A stretch of 64,000 bases of DNA. It comes from Hydractinia symbiolongicarpus. Taxonomy: Eukaryota; Cnidaria; Hydrozoa; Anthoathecata; Hydractiniidae. Below the pieces are notes generated by a model that saw only the letters and a program-made list of their open reading frames with translations, was not told the DNA's origin and made no database searches. The stretch lies in assembly GCF_029227915.1 (NCBI RefSeq), contig NC_079886.1, positions 4,526,001 to 4,590,000 on the forward strand. Direction: 5' to 3'. The position numbers were made by a program, and so were the translations under genes. Of the stretch, positions 52,262 through 63,895 are shown one piece after another (the first letter of the stretch is position 1; each line of letters opens with the position of its first letter).

Positions 52262-54126
52262 GTACCAACATGTATTTTGCGATATTTTTCTGATACAAAT
52301 AGGTTGCACCGCTTTTAACAGTGAAACGATTGACTGTGGGACTTAATTCAACTGATTTTGGAGTTTGACCTTATAATTGTGATAAATGAGACAATTGGAC
52401 TCCAAGAAATAAAATTCTTCTTAATTTGTTATGATTGCCGAAACTCAGCAATTACACTGGGCGCTATGTTAGCGATTTAATTACAAATTTAGATAAATGA
52501 GTCATTTTTTACTGTGGGACGAATCCTAGCTGTTAGCGCGTGCTGAAGAAATAGAGACAGTTTCATAAACGACATTTCATTTCCTTTCTAACGGTGTCAG
52601 TCCGTTTGAGTTGCAATGGTTGTTTCACATATTTGTACCAACATGTATTTTGAGATATTTTTCTGATACAAGTAGGTTGCATCCCTTTTAACAGTGAAAC
52701 GATTGACTGTGGGACTAAATTGAACTGATTTTGGACTGTGACCTTATAAATGTGATAAATGACACAATTGGACTTCAAGAAATAACATTCTTCTTAACTT
52801 GACGCGATTGCCAGAACTCAGCCATTACACTGGGCGCTGTGGTAGTGCTTTATTTAAAAATTTAGATAAATAAGTCATTTTTTACTGTGGGAGCAATCGT
52901 AGCCGTTAGCGGGCGGTGAAGAAATGGAGACAGTTTCAAAAACTACATATCATTGACTTTCTAACGGTATCAGTCCGTTTCAGTTACAACGGTTGCGTCA
53001 CATATTCGTAACAACTTATATTTAGCGATAATTTTCTAATATTACTAGGTTGCATCGCTTTTAACAGTCAAACGATTCACTGTGGGACTTAATTCAACTG
53101 ATTTTGGAGTTTGACCTTATAATTGTGATAAATGAGACAATTCGATTCCAAGAAATAAAATTCTTCTTAATTTGGCATGATTGCCGAAACTCAGCGATTA
53201 CACTGAGCGCTCTGTTAGCGATTTAATTAAAAATTTAGATAAATGAGTCATTTTTTACTGTGGGACGAATCCTAGCTGTTAGCGCGTGCTGAAGAAATAG
53301 AGACAGTTTCAAAAACTACATTTCATTTCCATTCTTACAGTGTCAGTCCGTTTGAGTTGCAATGGTTGGTTCATATATTTGTACCAACATGTATTTTGCG
53401 ATATTTTTCTGATACAAATGGGTTGCACCGCCTATAACAGTGAAACGATTGACTGTGGGACTTAATTGAACTGATTTTGGAATATGAGCTTATAAATGTG
53501 ATAAATGACACAAGTGGACTCCAAGAAATAACATTCTTTTTAATTTGTCATGATTGCCCGAACACAGCCATTACACTGGGCGCTGTGGTAGCGGTTCATT
53601 TAAAAATTTAGATAAATAAGTCATTTTTTACTGTGGGAGCAATCGTAGCCGTTAGCGGGCGGTGAAGAAATGGAGACAGTTTCAAAAACTACATATCATT
53701 GACTTTCTAACGGTATCAGTCCGTTTCAGTTACAACGGTTGCGTCACATATTCGTACCAACTTGTATTTAGCGATAATTTTCTAATATTACTAGGTTGCA
53801 TTGCTTTTAACAGTGAAACGATTCACTGTGGGACTTAATTCAACTGTGTTTGGAGTTTGACCTTATAATTGTGATAAATGAGACAATTGGACTCCAAGAA
53901 ATAAAATTCTTTTTAATTTGGCATGATTGCCGAAACTCGACGATTACACTGGGCGCTCTGTTAGCGATTTAATTACAAATTTAGATAAATGAGTCATTTT
54001 TTACTGTGGGACCAATCCTTGGTGTTAGCGCGCGCTGAAGAAATGGAGACAGTTTCAAAAACTACATTTCATTTCCTTTCTAACTGTGTCAGTTCGTTTG
54101 AGTTGCAATGGTTGGTTCATATATTA
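52262..54126 (+). repeat. Pentamer HOR, copy 3 (1,865 bp)
   Basis: Anchors are 52333, 52706, 53079, 53452 and 53825. Variable-site states: T, A, C, T, C, A, C. The C at 53941 (CTCGACGATT) is unique among the copies but is also found outside the HOR at about 59160 and 59906. Confidence 0.93.
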
Positions 54127-55991
54127 GTACCAACATGTATTTTGCGATATTTTTCTGATACAAATAGGTTGCACCGCTTTTAACAGTGAAACGATTGACT
54201 GTGGGACTTAATTCAACTGATTTTGGAGTTTGACCTTATAATTGTGATAAATGAGACAATTGGACTCCAAGAAATAAAATTCTTCTTAATTTGTTATGAT
54301 TGCCGAAACTCAGCAATTACACTGGGCGCTATGTTAGCGATTTAATTACAAATTTAGATAAATGAGTCATTTTTTACTGTGGGACGAATCCTAGCTGTTA
54401 GCGCGTGCTGAAGAAATAGAGACAGTTTCATAAACGACATTTCATTTCCTTTCTAACGGTGTCAGTCCGTTTGAGTTGCAATGGTTGGTTCACATATTTG
54501 TACCAACATGTATTTTGAGATATTTTTCTGATACAAGTAGGTTGCATCCCTTTTAACAGTGAAACGATTGACTGTGGGACTAAATTGAACTGATTTTGGA
54601 CTGTGACCTTATAAATGTGATAAATGACACAATTGGACTTCAAGATATAACATTCTTCTTAACTTGACGCGATTGCCAGAACTCAGCCATTACACTGGGC
54701 GCTGTGGTAGTGCTTTATTTAAAAATTTAGATAAATAAGTCATTTTTTACTGTGGGAGCAATCGTAGCCGTTAGCGGGCGGTGAAGAAATGGAGACAGTT
54801 TCAAAAACTACATATCATTGACTTTCTAACGGTATCAGTCCGTTTCAGTTACAACGGTTGCGTCACATATTCGTAACAACTTATATTTAGCGATAATTTT
54901 CTAATATTACTAGGTTGCATCGCTTTTAACAGTCAAACGATTCACTGTGGGACTTAATTCAACTGATTTTGGAGTTTGACCTTATAATTGTGATAAATGA
55001 GACAATTCGATTCCAAGAAATAAAATTCTTCTTAATTTGGCATGATTGCCGAAACTCAGCGATTACACTGAGCGCTCTGTTAGCGATTTAATTAAAAATT
55101 TAGATAAATGAGTCATTTTTTACTGTGGGACGAATCCTAGCTGTTAGCGCGTGCTGAAGAAATAGAGACAGTTTCAAAAACTACATTTCATTTCCATTCT
55201 TACAGTGTCAGTCCGTTTGAGTTGCAATGGTTGGTTCATATATTTGTACCAACATGTATTTTGCGATATTTTTCTGATACAAATGGGTTGCACCGCCTAT
55301 AACAGTGAAACGATTGACTGTGGGACTTAATTGAACTGATTTTGGAATATGAGCTTATAAATGTGATAAATGACACAAGTGGACTCCAAGAAATAACATT
55401 CTTTTTAATTTGTCATGATTGCCCGAACACAGCCATTACACTGGGCGCTGTGGTGGCGGTTCATTTAAAAATTTAGATAAATAAGTCATTTTTTACTGTG
55501 GGAGCAATCGTAGCCGTTAGCGGGCGGTGAAGAAATGGAGACAGTTTCAAAAACTACATATCATTGACTTTCTAACGGTATCAGTCCGTTTCAGTTACAA
55601 CGGTTGCGTCACATATTCGTACCAACTTGTATTTAGCGATAATTTTCTAATATTACTAGGTTGCATTGCTTTTAACAGTGAAACGATTCACTGTGGGACT
55701 TAATTCAACTGTGTTTGGAGTTTGACCTTATAATTGTGATAAATGAGACAATTGGACTCCAAGAAATAAAATTCTTTTTAATTTGGCATGATTGCCGAAA
55801 CTCGAAGATTACACTGGGCGCTCTGTTAGCGATTTAATTACAAATTTAGATAAATGAGTCATTTTTTACTGTGGGACCAATCCTTGGTGTTAGCGCGCGC
55901 TGAAGAAATGGAGACAGTTTCAAAAACTACATTTCATTTCCTTTCTAACTGTGTCAGTTCGTTTGAGTTGCAATGGTTGGTTCATATATTA
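54127..55991 (+). repeat. Pentamer HOR, copy 4 (1,865 bp), mosaic of other copies
   Basis: Anchors are 54198, 54571, 54944, 55317 and 55690. Variable-site states: G, T, C, T, C, G, A. It agrees with copy 1 at the first two sites, with copies 3 and 5 at the middle three, and with copies 1 and 2 at the last two. Confidence 0.93.
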
Positions 55992-57368
55992 GTACCAACA
56001 TGTATTTTGCGATATTTTTCTGATACAAATAGGTTGCACCGCTTTTAACAGTGAAACGATTGACTGTGGGACTTAATTCAACTGATTTTGGAGTTTGACC
56101 TTATAATTGTGATAAATGAGACAATTGGACTCCAAGAAATAAAATTCTTCTTAATTTGTTATGATTGCCGAAACTCAGCAATTACACTGGGCGCTATGTT
56201 AGCGATTTAATTACAAATTTAGATAAATGAGTCATTTTTTACTGTGGGACGAATCCTAGCTGTTAGCGCGTGCTGAAGAAATAGAGACAGTTTCATAAAC
56301 GACATTTCATTTCCTTTCTAACGGTGTCAGTCCGTTTGAGTTGCAATGGTTGTTTCACATATTTGTACCAACATGTATTTTGAGATATTTTTCTGATACA
56401 AGTAGGTTGCATCCCTTTTAACAGTGAAACGATTGACTGTGGGACTAAATTGAACTGATTTTGGACTGTGACCTTATAAATGTGATAAATGACACAATTG
56501 GACTTCAAGAAATAACATTCTTCTTAACTTGACGCGATTGCCAGAACTCAGCCATTACACTGGGCGCTGTGGTAGTGCTTTATTTAAAAATTTAGATAAA
56601 TAAGTCATTTTTTACTGTGGGAGCAATCGTAGCCGTTAGCGGGCGGTGAAGAAATGGAGACAGTTTCAAAAACTACATATCATTGACTTTCTAACGGTAT
56701 CAGTCCGTTTCAGTTACAACGGTTGCGTCACATATTCGTAACAACTTATATTTAGCGATAATTTTCTAATATTACTAGGTTGCATCGCTTTTAACAGTCA
56801 AACGATTCACTGTGGGACTTAATTCAACTGATTTTGGAGTTTGACCTTATAATTGTGATAAATGAGACAATTCGATTCCAAGAAATAAAATTCTTCTTAA
56901 TTTGGCATGATTGCCGAAACTCAGCGATTACACTGAGCGCTCTGTTAGCGATTTAATTAAAAATTTAGATAAATGAGTCATTTTTTACTGTGGGACGAAT
57001 CCTAGCTGTTAGCGCGTGCTGAAGAAATAGAGACAGTTTCAAAAACTACATTTCATTTCCATTCTTACAGTGTCAGTCCGTTTGAGTTGCAATGGTTGGT
57101 TCATATATTTGTACCAACATGTATTTTGCGATATTTTTCTGATACAAATGGGTTGCACCGCCTATAACAGTGAAACGATTGACTGTGGGACTTAATTGAA
57201 CTGATTTTGGAATATGAGCTTATAAATGTGATAAATGACACAAGTGGACTCCAAGAAATAACATTCTTTTTAATTTGTCATGATTGCCCGAACACAGCCA
57301 TTACACTGGGCGCTGTGGTAGCGGTTCATTTAAAAATTTAGATAAATAAGTCATTTTTTACTGTGGGA
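55992..57368 (+). repeat. Pentamer HOR, copy 5 (partial, 1,377 bp)
   Basis: Anchors are 56063, 56436, 56809 and 57182. Variable-site states: T, A, C, T, C, A. Identity with copy 4 stops at 57369, where GTGGGACC replaces GTGGGAGC, directly after the conserved TTTTTTACTGTGGGA tract. Confidence 0.93.
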
Positions 57369-58515
57369 CCAATCGTAGCCGTTAGCGGGCGGTGAAGAAA
57401 TTGAGACAGTTTCAAAAACTACATATCATTGACTTTCTAACGGTATCAGTCCGTTTCAGTTACAACGGTTGCGTCACATATTCGTACCAACTTGTATTTA
57501 GCGATAATTTTCTAATATTACTAGGTTGCATAGCTTTTAACAGTGAAACGATTCACTGTGGGACTTAATTCAACTGATTTAGGAGTTTGACCTTATAATT
57601 GTGATAAATGAGATAATTGGACTCCAAGAAATAAAATTCTCTTAAATTTGGCATGATTGCCGAAACTCCACGATTACACTGGGCGCTCTGTTAGCGATTT
57701 AATTACAAATTTAGATAAATGAGTCATTTTTTACTGTGGGACCAATCCTAGGTGTTAGCGCGCGCTGAAGAAATAGAGACAGTTTCAAAAACTACATTTC
57801 ATGTCCTTTCTAACGGTGTCAGTTCGTTTGAGTTGCAATGGTTGGTTCATATATTAGTACCAACATGTATTTTGCGATATTTTTCTGATACAAATAGGTT
57901 GCATCGCTTTTAACAGTGATACAAATGACTGTGGGACTAAATTGAACTGATTTTGGACTGTGACCTTATAAATGTGATAAATGACACAATTGGACTCCAA
58001 GAAATAACATTCTTCTTAATTTGACGCGATTGCCAGAACTCAGCCATTACACTGAGCGCTGTGGTAGCGCTTTATTTAAAAATTTAGATAATTGGATTAT
58101 TTTTAACTGTGGGACCAATCGTAGCCGTTAGCGGGCGGTGAAGAAATTGAGACAGTTTCAAAAAATACATATCATTGACTTTCTAACAGTATCAGTCCGT
58201 TTCAGTTACAACGGTTGCGTCACATATTCGTACCAACTTGTATTTAGCGATATTTTTCTGATACAAATAGGTTGCACCGCTTTTAACAAGGAGACGATTG
58301 ACTGTGGGACTTAATTGAACTGATTTCGGAAAATGAGCTTATAAATGTGATAAATGACACAAGTGGACTCCAAGAAATAACATTCTTTTTACTTTCTCAT
58401 GATTGCCCGAACTCAGCCATTACACAGGGCGCTGTGGTAGCGGTTCAAATAAAAATTTAGATAATTGAAACATTTTTTACTGTGGGACCAATCGTAGCCG
58501 TTAGCGGGCGGTGAA
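57369..58515 (+). repeat. Three-monomer segment duplicated eight units away, copy 1
   Basis: It matches 60353-61499 at exactly +2,984 bp. Shared rare marks are TTGCATAGCTTTTAACAG, GAGATAATTGG, GTGATACAAATGACTG, GATAATTGGATTATTTTTAAC, AACAAGGAGACG, GATTTCGGAAAATGAG and TTTTTACTTTCTCATG. Differences include CAACTGATTTAGGAG versus CAACTGATTTTGGAG. The left limit coincides with the end of the pentamer HOR. Confidence 0.85.
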
Positions 58516-60352
58516 AATATGGAGAAAGTTTCAAAAACTACATATCATTGACTTTCTAACGGTGTCAGTCCGTTTGAGTTGCAACGGTTGCGTCACATAT
58601 TTGTACCAACATGTATTTAGCGATAGTGTTCTAATACTACTAAGTTGCATCGCTTTTAACAGTTAAACGATCGACTGTGAGACTTAATTGAATTGATTTT
58701 GGAATAGGAGCTTATAAATGTGATAAATGACACAAGTGGACTCTAAGAAATAACATTCTTTTTAATTTGTCATGATTGCCCGAACTCAGCCATTACACTG
58801 GGCGCTGTGGTAGCGGTTCATTTAAAAATTTAGATAAATAAGTCATTTTTTACTGTGGGAGCAATCGTAGCCGTTACCGGGCGGTGAAGAAATTGAGACA
58901 GTTTCAAAAAATACATATCATTGACTTTCTAACAATATCAGTCCGTTTCAGTTACAAGGGTTGCGTCACATATTCGTACCAACTTGTATTTAGCGATAAT
59001 TTTCTAATATTACTAGGTTGCATTGCTTTTAACAGTGAAACGATTCACTGTGGGACTTAATTCAACTGTGTTTGGAGTTTGACCTTATAATTGTGATAAA
59101 TGAGACAATTGGACTCCAAGAAATAAAATTCTTTTTAATTTGGCATGATTGCCGAAACTCGACGATTACACTGGGCGCTCTGTTAGCGATTTAATTACAA
59201 ATTTAGATAAATGAGTCATTTTTTACTGTGGGACCAATCCTAGGTGTTAGTGCGCGCTGAAGAAATGGAGACAGTTTCAAAAACTACATTTCATTTCCTT
59301 TCTACCTGTGTCAGTTCGTTTGAGTTGCAATGGTTGGTTCATATATTAGTACCAACATGTATTTTGCGATATTTTTCTGATACAAATAGGTTGCATCGCT
59401 TTTAACAGTGATACAAATGACTGTGGGACTAAATTGAACTGATTTTGGACTGTGACGTTATAAATGTGATAAATGACACAATTGGACTCCAAGAAATAAC
59501 ATTCTTTTTAATTTGTCATGATTGCCCGAACTCAGCCATTACACTGGGCGCTGTGGTAGCGGTTCATTTAAAAATTTAGATAAATAAGTCATTTTTTACT
59601 GTGGGAGCAATCGTAGCCGTTAGCGGGCGGTGAAGAAATGGAGACAGTTTCAAAAACTACATATCATTGACTTTCTAACGGTATCAGTCCGTTTCAGTTA
59701 CAACGGTTGCGTCACATATTCGTACCAACTTGTATTTAGCGATAATTTTCTAATATTACTAGGTTGCATTGCTTTTAACAGTGAAACGATTCACTGTGGG
59801 ACTTAATTCAACTGTGTTTGGAGTTTGACCTTATAATTGTGATAAATGAGACAATTGGACTCCAAGAAATAAAATTCTTTTTAATTTGGCATGATTGCCG
59901 AAACTCGACGATTACACTGGGCGCTCTGTTAGCGATTTAATTACAAATTTAGATAAATGAGTCATTTTTTACTGTGGGACCAATCCTAGGTGTTAGCGCG
60001 CGCTGAAGAAATGGAGACAGTTTCAAAAACTACATTTCATTTCCTTTCTAACTGTGTCAGTTCGTTTGAGTTGCAATGGTTGGTTCATATATTAGTACCA
60101 ACATGTATTTTGCGATATTTTTCTGATACAAATAGGTTGCATCGCTTTTAACAGTGATACAAATGACTGTGGGACTAAATTGAACTGATTTTGGACTGTG
60201 ACCTTATAAATGTGATAAATGACACAATTGGACTCCAAGAAATAACATTCTTCTTAACTTGATGCGATTGCCAGAACTCAGCCATTACACTGGGCGCTGT
60301 GGTAGCGCTTCATTTGAAAATTTAGATAATTGGATTATTTTTTACTGTGGGA

Positions 60353-61499
60353 CCAATCGTAGCCGTTAGCGGGCGGTGAAGAAATTGAGACAGTTTCAAA
60401 AACTACATATCATTGACTTTCTAACGGTATCAGTCCGTTTCAGTTACAACGGTTGCGTCACATATTCGTACCAACTTGTATTTAGCGATAATTTTCTAAT
60501 ATTACTAGGTTGCATAGCTTTTAACAGTGAAACGATTCACTGTGGGACTTAATTCAACTGATTTTGGAGTTTGACCTTTTAATTGTGATAAATGAGATAA
60601 TTGGACTCCAAGAAATAAAATTCTTTTAAATTTGGCATGATTGCCGAAACTCCACGATTACACTGGGCGCTCTGTTAGCGATTTAATTACAAATTTAGAT
60701 AAATGAGTCATTTTTTACTGTGGGACTAATCCTAGGTGTTAGCGCGCGCTGAAGAAATAGAGACAGTTTCAAAAACTACATTTCATGTCCTTTCTAACGG
60801 TGTCAGTTCGTTTGAGTTGCAATGGTTGGTTCATATATTAGTACCAACATGTATTTTGCGATATTTTTCTGAGACAAATAGGTTGCATCGCTTTTAACAG
60901 TGATACAAATGACTGTGGGACTAAATTGAACTGATTTTGGACTGTGACCTTATAAATGTGATAAATGACACAATTGGACTCCAAGAAATAACATTCTTCT
61001 TAATTTGACGCGATTGCCAGAACTCAGCCATTACACTGAGCGCTGTGGTAGCGCTTTATTTAAAAATTTAGATAATTGGATTATTTTTAACTGTGGGATC
61101 AATCGTAGCCGTTAGCGGGCGGTGAAGAAATTGAGACAGTTTCAAAAAATACATATCATTGACTTTCTAACAGTATCAGTCCGTTTCAGTTACAACGGTT
61201 GCGTCACATATTCGTACCAACTTGTATTTAGCGATATTTTTCTGATACAAATAGGTTGCACCGCTTTTAACAAGGAGACGATTGACTGTGGGACTTAATT
61301 GAACTGATTTCGGAAAATGAGCTTATAAATGTGATAAATGACACAAGTGGACTCCAAGAAATAACATTCTTTTTACTTTCTCATGATTGCCCGAACTCAG
61401 CCATTACACAGGGCGCTGTGGTAGCGGTTCAAATAAAAATTTAGATAATTGAAACATTTTTTACTGTGGGACCAATCGTAGCCGTTAGCGGGCGGTGAA
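60353..61499 (+). repeat. Three-monomer segment duplicated eight units away, copy 2
   Basis: Counterpart of 57369-58515. Upstream of 60353 the sequences differ (AATTGGATTATT here, AATAAGTCATTT there), and after 61499 they differ again (GAAGAAATAGAGAC versus GAAAATATGGAGAA). Octamer-spaced similarity then resumes: ACCGGGCGGTG, CAAAAAATACATATC and ACAAGGGTTGCG occur near 58876-58966 and 61860-61950. Confidence 0.85.
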
Positions 61500-63895
61500 G
61501 AAATAGAGACAGTTTCAAAAACTACATTTCATTGATTTTCAAACGGTATCAGTCCGTTTCAGTTACAACGGTTGCGTCACATATTGGTACCAACATGTAT
61601 TTAGCGATAGTGTTCTGATACTACTAAGCTGCATCGCTTTTAACGGTGAAACGATTGATTGTGTGACTTAATTGAACTGATTTTGCAATATGAGCATATA
61701 AATGTGATAAATGACACAAGTAGACTCCAAGAAATAACATTCTTTTTAATTTGTCATGATTGCCCGAACTCAGCCATTACACTGGGCGCTGTGGTAGCGG
61801 TTCATTTAAAAATTTAGATAAATAAGTCATTTTTTACTGTGGGAGCAATCGTAGCCGTTACCGGGCGGTGAAGAAATTGAGACAGTTTCAAAAAATACAT
61901 ATCATTGACTTTCTAACAGTATCAGTCCGTTTCAGTTACAAGGGTTGCGTCACATATTCGTACCAACTTGTATTTAGCGATAATTTTCTAATATTACTAG
62001 GTTGCATAGCTTTTAACAGTGAAACGATTCACTGTGGGACTTAATTCAACTGATTTTGGAGTTTGGCCTTATAATTGTGATAAATGAGACAATTGGACTC
62101 CAAGAAATAAAATTCTTCTTAATTTGGCATGATTGCCGAAACTCAGCGATTACACTGAGCGCTCTGTTAGCGATTTAATTAAAAATTTAGATAAATGAGT
62201 CATTTTTTACTGTGGGACGAATCCTAGCTGTTAGCGCGTGCTGAAGAAATAGAGACAGTTTCAAAAACTACATTTCATTTCCATTTTAACGGTGTCAGTC
62301 CGTTTGAGTTGCAATGGTTGGTTCATATATTTGTACGAACATGTACTTTGCGATATTTTTCTGATACAAATGGGTTGCACCGCTTATAACAGTGAAACGA
62401 TTGACTGTGGGTCTTAATTGAACTGATTTTGGGATATGAGATTATAAATGTGATAAATGACACAAGTGGACTCCAAGAAATAAAATTCTTTTTAATTTGG
62501 CATGATTGCCCGAACTCAGCCATTACACAGGGCGCTGTGGTAGCGGTTCATTTAAAAATTTAGATAAATAAGTCATTTTTTACTGTGGGAGCAATCCTAG
62601 CCGTTAGCGGGCGGTGAAGAAATGGAGACAGTTTCAAAAACTACATATCATTGACTTTCTAACGGTATCAGTCCGTTTCAGTTACAACGGTTGCGTCACA
62701 TATTCGTACCAACTTGTATTTAGCGATAATTTTCTAATATTACTAGGTTGCATTGCTTTTAATAGTTAAACGATCGACTGTGAGACTTAATTGAATTGAT
62801 TTTGGAATAGGAGCTTATAAATGTGATAAATGACACAAGTGGACTCTAAGAAATAACATTCTTTTTAAATTGTCATGATTGCCCGAACTCAACCATTACA
62901 CTGGGCGCTGTGGTAGCACTTTATTTAAAAATTTAGATAAGTAAGTCATTTTTTACTGTGGGAGCAATCGTAGCCGTTAGCGGGCGGTGAAGAAATGGAG
63001 ACAGTTTCAAAAACTACATATCATTGACTTTCTAACGGTATCAGTCCGTTTCAGTTACAACGGTTGCGTCACATATTCGTACCAACTTGTATTTAGCGAT
63101 AATTTTCTAATATTACTAGGTTGCATTGCTTTTAACAGTGAAACGATTCACTGTGGGACTTAATTCAACTGTTTTTGGAGTTTGACCTTATGATTGTGAT
63201 AAATGAGACAATTGGACTCCAAGAAATAAAATTCTTTTTAATTTGGCATGATTGCCGAAACTCCATGATTACACTGGGCGCTCTGTTAGCGATTTAATTA
63301 CAAATATAGATAAATGAGTCATTTTTTACTGTGGGACCAATCCTAGGTGTTAGCGCGCGCTGAAGAAATAGAGACAGTTTCAAAAACTACATTTCATGTC
63401 CTTTCTAACGGTGTCAGTTCGTTTGAGTTGCAATGGTTGGTTCATATATTAGTACCAACATGTATTTTGCGATATTTTTCTGAGACAAATAGGTTGCATC
63501 GCTTTTAACAGTGATACGATTGACTGTGGGACTAAATTGAACTGATTTTGGACTGTGACCTTATAAATGTGATAAATGACACAAGTGGACTCTAAGAAAT
63601 AACATTCTTTTTAAATTGTCATGATTGCCCGAACTCAACCATTACACTGGGCGCTGTGGTAGCACTTCATTTAAACATTTAGATAAATAAGTCATTTTTT
63701 ACAGTGGGAGCAATCGTAACCGTTAGCGAGCGGTGAAGAAATAGAGACAGTTTCAAAAACTACATCTCATTGATTTTCAAACGGTATCAGTCCGTTTCAG
63801 TTGCAACGGTTGCGTCACATATTGGTACCAACATGTATTTAGCGATAGTGTTCTGATACTACTAAGCTGCATCGCTTTTAACGGTGAAACGATTG

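Noticed and set aside
50259-56048. Recurrent 64-codon plus-strand frames (50259, 52124, 53989, 55854)
   Set aside because: They are identical because they sit in the pentamer copies. They overlap the same DNA as satellite monomers and are closed in most other class A units.
48833-56508. Recurrent 71-codon minus-strand frames (48833, 50698, 52563, 54428, 56293 and relatives at 15345, 24977, 30564, 38390, 40628)
   Set aside because: They recur at the satellite period because the DNA repeats. Most monomers of the same class have the frame broken by stops or indels, and no protein family is recognised.
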